A stretch of 64,000 nt of DNA from CAVQBJ01 sp963710725. GTDB lineage: Bacteria; Actinomycetota; Thermoleophilia; Solirubrobacterales; Solirubrobacteraceae. The translations under genes were made by a program, and so were the position numbers. The notes under the pieces were generated by a model. The model ran no database searches, was not told the origin of the DNA, and was given only the letters and a program-made list of their open reading frames with translations. Below, in pieces: positions 46,601 through 51,992 of the stretch. The stretch covers positions 1,951,197-2,015,196 of the forward strand of contig CAVQBJ010000008.1 in NCBI GenBank assembly GCA_963710725.1. Direction: 5' to 3'. Numbering within the stretch: position 1 is the first letter of the stretch; each line of letters begins with the position of its first letter.

Positions 46601-49600
46601 GTCATCCCACAATCTGCGCTCGCGCAGGCGATCACCATCACCGAAAGCACCGTCTTCCTGCGCAGCGACGGGCAGCCGCTCAACGTGCCTGGCTACGGCA
46701 CGACCGTCCAGCTCACCGCGACCACGGCCACCGTGGCTCTGCCCCCGACGCCGACCATCAGCGGCAACCCGATCGTCGGGAGCACCTACACGGCGGACGC
46801 CGGTAACTGGCCCAGCGCTGCCGGCGGCGCGCCGCTCAGCTACCAGTGGCAAGACTGCAACACCGACGGCCAGGCCTGCACGAACATCGCCGACGCGACC
46901 AGCGAGACCTACACGCCAGTCCCCACCGACGTAGGGCAAGTGATCCGTGTCGTCGTCACCGCCGGCACAGCGCCGGACAGCTACTCCATGCCGTCGGAGC
47001 CATCGGCCACGATCCTGAGCGCCGATGCCCCACAGAACACCAGTGCCCCGACCATCACGGGAACGCCCACCGCCCTGCAGACCCTCACCGCGAGTACAGG
47101 CGACTGGAGCGGCGACCAACCGATCACCTACACCTACCAGTGGCAGGCCTGTGATGACCTGGATGGCACGTGCGAGAACGTCGGCGATGGTCCTACATAC
47201 GTGCCCGAGGACAGCGATGTCGGTCAGAACATCCAGGTCGTAATCACCGCGAGCAACGGCGCAGGGTCAGTTGCGGCGACATCGACGCAGACCACTGCGG
47301 TCGCGGCCGAGCCTGCGCCTCAGAACATCGAATTGCCGACGCTGGCGATGCTTGGGCCAGCGACCGACGCCGCGACGTTCAGCACGGACGGCGGACAGTG
47401 GGACAACCTCCCCGCCGGTTCGGTCCCCGACGACGTGCAGTACCAATGGCAGACATGTGATCCGACGGGTGCCACCTGCAGCGATATCACCGGCGAGACG
47501 GCGCAAGCCTTCGACGCTACGAGTGCCCACGACGGACAGCGCATCCGCGTAGTGACCACCGTGCAGAACATCTCGGGCACGGCGACTGCCGCGTCGCCGC
47601 TCAGCCCGCCTTTGCAAGCGAGCACAGCCACGTTGATCGGCAAGCTCGTCTACGTCGACCAGGCGGGCACGGGCCTGTACGTTGCCAACGGGGATGGGAG
47701 CGATCCGACCGAAATCAGCGATTGCACCCACCTGACGTTGACGGGCCTCGGCGATGCGCTGGACAACACCGGCAGCTGCCAATTCCACCAGCCGGTTGTT
47801 AGCGCTAACGGGCAGATGATCGCCGTCACCGTGATCCCTGACAGCTTCGCAAACTGCAGCGACGTGCCGTGTGGGCTTGCTGGCGACGACATTGTCACGA
47901 TGAACCTCGATGGCACGGATGCTCAGCAGCTCCCGTTCAACGGCGACAAGCCTGCGTGGACACCGGATGGCACGGCGCTGATATATACCGGCCTTGCCGC
48001 GGCGGGAGGCACCCAGCCGAACGGATTCACACCCGACACACAGCTGTACACCACATACCTTGCGGACCCGGCAGCTAGCAATGCCCCGGTGGCGATGCCC
48101 GCAGGAACCGTGAGCACCGACGCGGGCTACTTCTCGGCCGACGGGCTCTCGCTGACCTATAGCGCCCTCACGGCGGCGAGCCAATGGGTCCTCTACAGCG
48201 CGAACCCCGACGGGAGCGACCCCGAGCCCGTTCCAGGCGCACCTGTGTCGGGCCAACCACAGGCCGCCTCGTTCGCTCCCGGTGGCCAAAGCGTGCTGTA
48301 CTCAGCTCCTGCCGGGCAACCTGATGAGTTCGGGTTCACGTTCAACGGCGTCTATGAGCAAGACATCGATCCGGGTCCGCCCACGCTCATCACCCCGCCC
48401 AACGCGACGGATGTCGACTACCATGCCATCGCGGTCCTGCCCGATGGAAGCGTACTCGCAACCAAGCGCACCGTCACCGTCGTGCTCTCGAGTGGCGGCG
48501 GCGTCTCACTCGCTTATGGACCGACCATCCCGTGCGCGATCACACCTGTGGATGCAGCGTGCGCTCCGGCAGGCAGCCTGCCTACCAACCTCAGCGACCT
48601 TCAGGTCGGCATCGGGACCGACTACGGTGCCGGTCAGCCCGGAGGGCCCGCGAGCGGGCCGCCCGGATCGCTGCCAAGCCCGGCCCCACCTGCACCGCCA
48701 GGCTCCTCTCCGTCACCCTTGGGGCCGGTCGGCTGGGCGCTGAAGCGAGACGACGTAGGCATCAACGACCGAGACATCAGGTTCACAACACGACTGCCGT
48801 CGCCTCCAGCAGCGCCAGTACCACCTGAACCGGAGGAAGAGCAAAAGCTGAGCAACGACCTGCACGCGCTCTGGACGGCACGGAACGCATTCGAAGCGCA
48901 GTACACACAATCAACTTGGACTACCTTTCTTACTGCCTACAACGCGCTCGCTCGCGAACTCGGCAACGCGCAACTCGACGTCGACGCCGACCCGCAGCAC
49001 TTCACGTCTGTTTACAGCTATTACAACACCCAGCACGAACTGGTCAAAGGAGAGGTCGTCCTGTTTATCGGCGGCCGGGACGCCAAGCATCTCGTCGCAG
49101 AGAAGGTCTTCCCCACCCCACCCCCCGACGGGGATTACGACACCGTCTACGGGGACCTCGCCGCGCGTGCCATAGAAACGCAGAAGCTAACGGGTCCCGC
49201 GGTGGACGCCTTCCTCAACGAAAACGTCATTGCCCTCGACTACGCGACCAGGGCCTATCTAGACCTCTTGCCGGGCGCACCGACCAGCCTGAGCGGCGCC
49301 GATATCATCGCGGGCGGAGTCAACGATGCGGACGTGCAGAATCTGGTCGTCAGCCTCTATCGACCAGTCACTGCGAGCTCGATCGGGGACGGCAGCACCA
49401 TGGATGCGCTCGACTCAGAGGCCGAGAGCGGTTGCGGTACGGCCTGTGAGCACTACACCAAGGCCATAGAAGCGCGCCAAAACATTTTCAAGAACCTCAT
49501 AGGGAAGCCGGGGCTAAGCGAGTATGAAGACAACGTGGTCGAGACGTTGTACGACCAGCTCTCAAGCGCGATCGACAAGGCCGACGAGCTGGCCAACCGC

Positions 49601-49609
49601 CCACACTGA
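34664..49609 (+). CDS. Giant secreted protein: LamG-like domain, about 41 Ig-like repeats, TolB-like propeller, unique C-terminal domain
   Basis: A 4,981-residue protein. A signal sequence (RVPVAVALLLVGLLGVALM) is followed by a LamG/concanavalin-like domain (about 63-273, ending MFYAK-type LSNVAFYAKALSAAQ). About 41 Ig-like repeats then run over about 276-4320, each with a GQTL-type start, YQWxxC, a second Cys about 10 residues on and DVGxTLxVxVTA. A TolB-like beta-propeller follows (about 4325-4645; LVYVDQAGTGLYVANGDGSD, AWTPDGTALIYTG), then a Pro-rich linker and a helical C-terminal domain (about 4700-4981) with no known family. DNA of the last domain is poorer in GC. Two Cys per repeat suggest a disulfide each. 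It is probably a wall-attached or secreted stalk presenting the C-terminal domain. Confidence 0.85.
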   Translation: MGGWRGAVRAWGGAGGRVPVAVALLLVGLLGVALMAAVGAGGAGGTQPYATYESTVAGDGPAHQYRFDDASGSKTLADSAGSLTGSVTSITLGGSGPFTGAHAGSFSGSSSASFASSPLAGDAAFSAEAWVDWSGGSSFGQPIFDFWSGGTNWLSLTPASLASGHPLAFEISTTAGATATVTAPELAASTWEYVAVTETGGVLTLYVNGKQVGQTTGVTLTPSSLGSTTSNFFGKGPLSTIPNFKGSLSNVAFYAKALSAAQVLAHYNAGEFPVNSSVPTISGTAKDGQTLTAATGTWTGVPTITYAYQWERCNTSGASCASISGATASTYKLTPADVGSTLVVAVTATNSAGTGSAVSVATATVTALAPANTAVPTITGSAKEGQLLSASTGTWTGTPPLTYTYQWEACNTSGASCASISGATASTYRLVSAQVGKTLKVIVTATNAGGNASATSAATATVTTGAPVNVTLPAITGTAKDGQTLTASTGTWAGTATITYTYQWQSCNGTGGSCANISGATSSTFVLGPSNVGSTLQVVVTAKNSIGSTNATSPITAVVVAQAPANTVLPVISGTATAGSTLSSTTGTWTGTPPLTYAYQWQSCSSLGSSCANIAGATSSSYTLQPSDVGNTVRVAVTASNSANTSSPAYSTVSAIVTAVAPANTALPVISGTAQDGQTLSSTTGTWSGTPPLSYAYQWESCDSSGAGCASISGATASTFTLTPAYVGDTLRVVVTASNAANEPVPATSVATAQVAAAPPVNTAPPVISGIAQDGQTLSSSTGSWTGTPPLSYAYQWQSCNSTGGGCANISGAAESTFTLTPAYVGETVRVLVTGSNSANQPASATSVATAEVAAAPPVNTAVPVISGTARDGQTSSSSTGSWSGTPPFSYAYQWESCNGSGAGCSNISGATASTFTLTPAYVGDTLRVIVTASNAANQPASATSVATAQVAAAPPVNTALPVISGTAQDGQTLSSSTGSWTGTQPLTYAYQWQSCNGTGGSCSDISGATASTFMLTPAYVGETLRVVVSASNAANQPASATSVATVQVAAAPPVNTAVPVVSGTAQDGQTLSSSPGSWTGTPPLSYAYQWQSCNGTGGGCSNISGATSSTYQLGPGNVGTALRVVVTASNAANQPVSATSVATAQVAAAPPVNTALPVISGTAQDGQTLSASPGSWTGTLPLSYAYQWQSCNSTGGGCSNIAGATASTLTLAAAQVAGTVRVTVTANNAANQPVSATSLASGVVAAVAPSNSQLPQISGTSEQGQTLTATTGSWSGTPPLTYAYQWEDCDATGANCLSIAGATSSTYVAGPGDVGSELRVAVTATNTANQPVPATSAATTVVTGPPVNTAPPVISGTAQDGATLSASSGTWSGTQPITYSYQWQTCDGNGQNCANIPGATSPTLALNPADVGSTLQVVVTAQNTVASTPATSSITSAVTPEGPANTSPPTITGAAMAGSSLSATTGSWTGTPPLTYAYQWQACDQSGANCSNIDDATGTTLTLAGAEAGETIRVVVTASNAAAQPVSATSAASGIVAASGPVNTEAPRIVGTAVDGQTLAASNGLWAGPSPLSYAYQWQDCDATGNSCTPIPGATAATYTLTDSDLASTIDVVVTASSATGATPQASAPTATVTGATATNSQPPTISGAAQDGQTLTADPGSWSGPPTPSLSYQWQDCDTTGANCTNIAGATSATYTLADGDVGSTVEVAVTATNVAGATTTTSQPTDVVTPVAAGPVNTAPPVISGTPQDGETLNASTGEWSDSSPITYSYQWQRCDTTGANCSAIAGAALSSYTLSSADVGSTLEVVVTASDSSGSTSITSAPSVAVAGVAPSNSTIPTISGTPQAGQPLTANPGDWAGSTPLDFAYQWETCDPLGQTCVPIDGATSATYTPASADVASTLRVQVAATNAAGTASASSYPSAAVLAAEAVSAPASTSAPAILGLAQSGETLWATVGSWSSASTVTYSYQWLSCDAQGNNCSAIAGATGSSYQLTAADTGTTVAVTVTASNPAGAASASSTTTAVIAAAAPLNTVPPAITGTPDVGQTLTVSDGTWASQLPLSFSYQWESCDPTGVTCVILPGATSASYTLQNSDGSSVLAVIVTASNASGASNYTATSIGVVLGGAVDGPVLQQAPSIGGTAQDGQTLTADPGQWTATGTATYAYQWDSCDDTGANCTPLTGETNPTYTASDSDVGNTLVVVVTATDQTGSTQAASSASAVIAATPPELVSAPSISGAAQAGQALVVDLGTWTGSNLAYAVQWESCDASGTNCTDIPGATDLEYDPLSSDVGSTLIASVTASNTLGTITSTTAPSPVIAAAATLTETTPPSISGLAQQGQTLTANPGAWTDSGSISYSYQWQSCDPLGQNCQPITGATGQTYAAGASDVGATLAVTVTATAADGSLADTSPATQPVASAGAPLNNAPPSISGTPAAGSTLTASPGTWTNADPSSYTYQWESCDPTGSNCSALAGATFATYTPTLDDVGSTLIVVVTDANASASSSAYSPPSGQIQNVDLANTAIPTIAGTAQQSQTLTASTGTWTAPGTPSYEYEWQRCDTQGQNCSPLGTWSTDATYTPVAGDIASTLRVEVNATITGTTDTLNGYVDSDPTPIVTPPPSQPVPTQSPALSGNPVDGQPISVTTGSWTGAPTITYAYQWQDCTSADVACQAIPGATSATYTPADSDIGSILQVVVTASNSVGSATATVSSSSPVAPAAPAVQTYPTLSGQVVDGQTLSASPGSWSGTAPITYAYQWQDCNASGAQCQNIGGATSSSYNATDSDVGSVLAVVVTATNTADSATATAYSDGVVVQAAPQPLTEPTLSSDLAVVGQPVTVSAGTWSGLEPITYSYQWQDCNLQTFACQNIAGATSATYTPTPSDLGQILAVNVTATNAAGSNINGNGLGPVGSTDQQPPLGLFLPGPSGDSVVGATLSVQAGYWNGSAPITYTYQWQDCDSNDSNCTDIPGATGSSYTVTDNDIGQTVQIVTTATNAYGTFTAQGSPSGVITTSPPNNTAPPTIGGTPQLGQTLTASPGAWEGSSDITYAYQWQDCDSNGNNCAPIPGATSATYTVGLGDLTNTLQVIVTATSSLGSSPVASAATTAVPGVAPANTVPPSITGTPQDGQTLTADPGSWTNAASYSYQWLRCDMTASTCVPIAGATGATYQASGDIGDTLEVLVTAMNNAGSTEATSTATGLVAGQPPLLSGQLGVPATPLGGQTLQISDEHGWAGDGTLSDSFQWQRCDASANDCAAIPEATADTYTVTDADLGSTLEVTETVTSQWGTTTATSPPSGAVSAGPIYITGSAVPGAQLSIQGAPAGGQGPITPTYQWQDCNNSGLQCTDITGATTSTYQPTEGDVGHSVGVLVTYTNQTGSTTAHTYSATVTDALPSAPSGLVLNENAAQVGDTLTASGWQGSTPMSITYTWTGCDQPGSGCTTLANTSSYTVQPSDQGTYITVTETATNALGTSTLTTSPAQVTTSAAAPSAYSAPTISGVPRDGQTLTASTGGWYNNPTSFTYQWSDCVVDGSGGCVPIAGATGATYQATSLDDSWGLQVTVTATNANGSASATSRGLAQVQGIPPTNVSLPSITGATVAGSDLTADPGQWTGNSYPGDNLPLYAYQWELCDGNGANCSVVTGPLSDLGQYTPTTAQLGDTLRVAVTTKSPAEETYEYPQYDIASATAVSPPTAPIGTPTAPTNLTAPTIQGTPQDGSVITVTNGTWSGSTTITYTYNWESCDADGNNCTALYPPGTIPQLQLTSQQVGQTFRGVVTATNAAGTAQAATDPFTVEPPPIPTLLPGGVTLSSVGSVLSPMYPIDTGWNIAASAAWNGDPTAYSYQWLDCDPTITDPNTNNPICLPIPGATAATYTTTATDVGYELAVTETASNQTGSSSATSTPIPVTTPLTQTGPTYLDDEEIGPGPPTYLGPAIVGAQITAQPLVSQAPSSQTAGTTYQFTLPDGTVLQNGSNPTLVIPQSALAQAITITESTVFLRSDGQPLNVPGYGTTVQLTATTATVALPPTPTISGNPIVGSTYTADAGNWPSAAGGAPLSYQWQDCNTDGQACTNIADATSETYTPVPTDVGQVIRVVVTAGTAPDSYSMPSEPSATILSADAPQNTSAPTITGTPTALQTLTASTGDWSGDQPITYTYQWQACDDLDGTCENVGDGPTYVPEDSDVGQNIQVVITASNGAGSVAATSTQTTAVAAEPAPQNIELPTLAMLGPATDAATFSTDGGQWDNLPAGSVPDDVQYQWQTCDPTGATCSDITGETAQAFDATSAHDGQRIRVVTTVQNISGTATAASPLSPPLQASTATLIGKLVYVDQAGTGLYVANGDGSDPTEISDCTHLTLTGLGDALDNTGSCQFHQPVVSANGQMIAVTVIPDSFANCSDVPCGLAGDDIVTMNLDGTDAQQLPFNGDKPAWTPDGTALIYTGLAAAGGTQPNGFTPDTQLYTTYLADPAASNAPVAMPAGTVSTDAGYFSADGLSLTYSALTAASQWVLYSANPDGSDPEPVPGAPVSGQPQAASFAPGGQSVLYSAPAGQPDEFGFTFNGVYEQDIDPGPPTLITPPNATDVDYHAIAVLPDGSVLATKRTVTVVLSSGGGVSLAYGPTIPCAITPVDAACAPAGSLPTNLSDLQVGIGTDYGAGQPGGPASGPPGSLPSPAPPAPPGSSPSPLGPVGWALKRDDVGINDRDIRFTTRLPSPPAAPVPPEPEEEQKLSNDLHALWTARNAFEAQYTQSTWTTFLTAYNALARELGNAQLDVDADPQHFTSVYSYYNTQHELVKGEVVLFIGGRDAKHLVAEKVFPTPPPDGDYDTVYGDLAARAIETQKLTGPAVDAFLNENVIALDYATRAYLDLLPGAPTSLSGADIIAGGVNDADVQNLVVSLYRPVTASSIGDGSTMDALDSEAESGCGTACEHYTKAIEARQNIFKNLIGKPGLSEYEDNVVETLYDQLSSAIDKADELANRPH
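36640..38400 (+). repeat. Nearly identical 291-bp Ig-repeat units
   Basis: Inside the giant gene, repeats 5-10 are very alike at DNA level. The block TCCGGGACGGCGCAGGATGG recurs at about 37557, 37848 and 38139, a period of 291 bp (97 residues). Flanking repeats are far more diverged. This points to recent tandem amplification or conversion. Confidence 0.8.
44897..47145 (+). repeat. Donor copy of a 2.25-kb duplicated Ig segment
   Basis: This tract of the giant gene (Ig repeats 33-40) recurs at 51983-54231 at a constant offset of 7,086 bp. I count about twenty base differences, most near the 3' end, so the copies are about 99% identical. Homology stops sharply within the YQW motif at 47145. 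Confidence 0.9.
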
Positions 49610-49663
49610 TGGCCCCCATCGCGCAGGAATACCCAACGGGATGGCGGCCGACGGAGGCAGATG

Positions 49664-50050
49664 ATGGAAGAAGGTGAGCGCTTTGTAAGGGCCCTGGTGG
49701 CCGCGGTCCCGGAAGGGTTCGACGGAGTCGATGTTGCCACGACCTATGGGCCCGCTGTCCCGAATGACGTCGATCTCGGGCGGTGGCTGTCGGCGACCGC
49801 GCTTGAAGATGCTGCGCGCCGAGTCGAGCACATCGTGCTCGAGTACGATCACGCTCGCGGGCGAGCGCGTGTGAAGCCTGGCGGGGACGAGGTGCTGCGG
49901 CGGTTCTTCGAGTTTCTAGAAGGCGAGCTTCCTGGCCAAGCTCACCCCGGGTGGATCAAGGTGGCTTTGGTGGACGGTGGCTTGGGGCTGATGGGCGACA
50001 TCGAGGAGTTCGCCGGCCCGAAGACGCTCGCGCTGCTTCAGGGGGGATGA
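49664..50050 (+). CDS. Small acidic protein downstream of the giant gene (DUF7674-like), candidate immunity protein
   Basis: A 128-residue cytoplasmic protein. It shares with the product of 61901-62431 the patterns F-x-G-V-x-V-A-x-x-Y, a run of Glu/Ala around 'LEDAARRVEHI', the stretch RRFFEFLEGEL and a closing EEFAGPKTLALL. The C-terminal part recalls DUF7674 proteins, but this is from memory. ATG 49664 has GGAGG 6 nt upstream; ATG 49661 is possible. It lies 54 bp after the giant gene, as an immunity gene would follow its effector. Confidence 0.65.
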   Translation: MEEGERFVRALVAAVPEGFDGVDVATTYGPAVPNDVDLGRWLSATALEDAARRVEHIVLEYDHARGRARVKPGGDEVLRRFFEFLEGELPGQAHPGWIKVALVDGGLGLMGDIEEFAGPKTLALLQGG

Positions 50051-50280
50051 GCCGCCGCCGGCACTGTCCGGTCAGTCATGCCGGATCGCGGCGCTCCGCG
50101 GATGGCGACATCGAGATTAGGCGAGGGCTGCGAACGCTCGAGCTGCGCAGCGACCACAGATACACGTAGAGTCTGACCACATGCAGGGCTCGCGGCGAGG
50201 CGCCTCGAGCGAGGGGGTTCACGGCGGCGTGGTGCCGCGCGTAGAGTCTGCATTGGACACCAAGGGAGGGATGCTGAGTG

Positions 50281-51090
50281 ATGGAGCTGCCCGATGCTGT
50301 CCTGTCCGAAGCGCTGGTTGACGGGCGGCCCTTGCGGCGTGGATGTCAAGCTGTGGTCTCTGGGCTACACCGAGGGCGCTGATGCTGCGTGTGGAGCCCG
50401 GCCTGTGCCTGGCGCCGACGGTGGACCGGCGCTGCAGCAGGTTCGGTGGTCCGGCGCTGCTGCCGCCTGTAGCGTGGCCTCACACCAGCGATGGATGGCC
50501 GCTGGCGTTCCTCGCCGCATCGATCTCGGCGAGCTGCCCTCACGCGGCGTCCTGCCGACCGACACGGGTGGATGCTGGTCTACGCGGACAGGGTACGAAT
50601 GAGCGCGGCGGTCCCCTGGCCGAGCCCGCGTCCAACGAGGAGGGTCTCGTGCGCGCATGTTGTACGTGGTCCGCCCGACGCACCGGTCTTCGCAGACGCG
50701 CCTGCAGCCGCCGACCGGCCGGTGCGTTCTGTCTGGGTGGACGCGAGGGAGCAGCTGACGTTGCCGGATGACCATGCGCTCCCGAACGAGTTGGGGTTCG
50801 CCACCGAGAGGAGCTATACGGCGAGATCACTGGCCTGCTGCCCCACAGCGGTGGCGGATGGTCGGCTGCGTCGGGCGCCCGCTCGATACTGGGGGCGTGG
50901 ACCAACGTCCAGGGCCATCCTTGCGACGAAAGTTCGGTGCTGCTCCTCCACATGGCAAGTGACGAATCGATCGGCTTCGCGAATCGATCGGCTTCGAGTT
51001 CCTCGGCGGTGGCGCGCTGAATTTGCTCGTTTCTCGAAGCGGGCTCGGCACCGGCGACCGGTCAGCGATCGTGGCAGAGCGGGGCTCCCA
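50281..51090 (+). pseudogene. Decayed DUF1963 (YwqG-like) gene
   Basis: Reading across frames recovers a DUF1963 protein: MELPDAVLSEALVDGRPLRR at 50281 (stop at 50382), FGGPALLPPVAWPHTSDGWP, RRIDLGELPSRGVLPTD, DGWMLVYAD, RGGPLAEPASNEEG, REQLTLPDDHALPNELG, SILGAWTNVQGHPCDE, SVLLLHMASDESIGF and EFLGGGALNLLVSR. These lie in order but in alternating frames, so there are at least six frameshifts and one stop. DUF1963 proteins are common near polymorphic toxins and may act as immunity proteins. The 230 bp before it (50051-50280) hold no gene, only two TAGAGTCTG boxes (50167 and 50241). Confidence 0.7.
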
Positions 51091-51231
51091 TAAGCCAGCT
51101 GACCCGACTCGCGTCGTTACGAAGCCCCGGCACCATACGCCTTGTGGCTCGGGAGGCGCGCGGGAGCAGACGCCTTTCTGGCGCTTCGGCTCAACCGTGT
51201 CCCGAAATTGGCTCTTTCCGCTCGGGAGCGC

Positions 51232-51660
51232 TCGAGCCTTGGGTTTCTGGAGCTGTTCGGGACACGGTCTGTGCTGTACGCGCGTCCGTGTCGTCCCGCG
51301 GACGTCCCACTCGCTTCACGCGGCGGGTGCGCATGGTAGGTCTCGGACGGGCGCCATCGCGCCCTCATCACCGCCGGCACTGAGGATGGGAACCGTACGG
51401 CTGCTCGAGGGTCGTGGTCGCGCGCGGACACGTTGGCACTGCCTCGCGTCCGTGCTCGGGAACAGTTCCGCGCGCGGCGAAGGAGTGCCGGAGCGGGACG
51501 ACTCGCTTTGCGGCGCTGCCGCATGTTTCTGCAGGCGGCTTGAGCATTTGGTAGAAGTCGTTGCACTGGGGCTGTGCCCGGCCGGGCCTGCGGTGCAGTC
51601 AGGGATGACGAGCGGATGGGTAGGGCCGGCGTGAGTGCGTGGCACGGCTGGGTGCAGGTG
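51232..51660. repeat. Second copy of the giant-gene upstream region
   Basis: Diverged copy of 34280-34690, covering the promoter-like patch and the sequence around the giant gene's start codon (GGGCCGGCATG there, GGGCCGGCGTG here). The frame beginning at this GTG closes after about 30 codons and the signal peptide is not preserved. It therefore cannot drive secretion of the following frame. Confidence 0.65.
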
Positions 51661-51722
51661 GGGGCGACCGACGTGAAAGTTCGCCGCGGCGGGTCTAGCG
51701 TCTCTCGCGGGAGCGCCTAAGC

Positions 51723-51840
51723 ATGGATTTGCCAGATGCCGCTCCCACGAAGCGAGGGTTGATCCATCGGCCCTTGGGGTGTGGCCGGCCGACCGCGGCC
51801 TCGGCGAGTACACCGAGGAACTGATGCGCCGTGTGGAGCA
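51723..51840 (+). pseudogene. 5' remnant of a second DUF1963-type gene
   Basis: ATG 51723 opens MDLPDAAPTKRGLIHRPL, the counterpart of the start of the decayed gene at 50281. The DNA similarity continues through a TACACCGAGG block to about 51835, then ends. No rest of the gene follows. Confidence 0.5.
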
Positions 51841-51917
51841 GCCGTGAGCGCGTGCACGTCGCAGACAGGCTGAGTGGCGGGCATGGCGAGGTCAGGGGTG
51901 AGCGTAGGGGGCGTGGG

Positions 51918-51992
51918 GCGTGTCGCCGGCGGTGCGATTGGAGGACGGCGCCGAGCAGCACGCTCCCTCCAATCGCACCGCCGGCGACACGC
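51918..51992. repeat. 27-bp perfect inverted repeat at the cassette junction
   Basis: Arms 51918-51944 and 51966-51992 are exact reverse complements with a 21-bp centre. The right arm runs straight into the sequence shared with the giant gene (from 51983); the left arm lies in unrelated DNA. A hairpin or cruciform is expected. Confidence 0.9.

Noticed and set aside
37000..47300. Many open frames antisense to the Ig repeats, up to 445 residues
   Set aside because: They follow the repeat period of the giant gene and have no independent signal. Stop-free antisense is expected from its codon bias.
35488..47640. The regular repeat array as a possible CRISPR or satellite
   Set aside because: The period is about 97 codons and the frame is open throughout with conserved Trp and Cys, so it is a protein-coding repeat.
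50294..51093. Several 70-200-residue frames as separate small genes
   Set aside because: Fragments of one DUF1963 sequence appear in order across these frames. They are parts of a single decayed gene.
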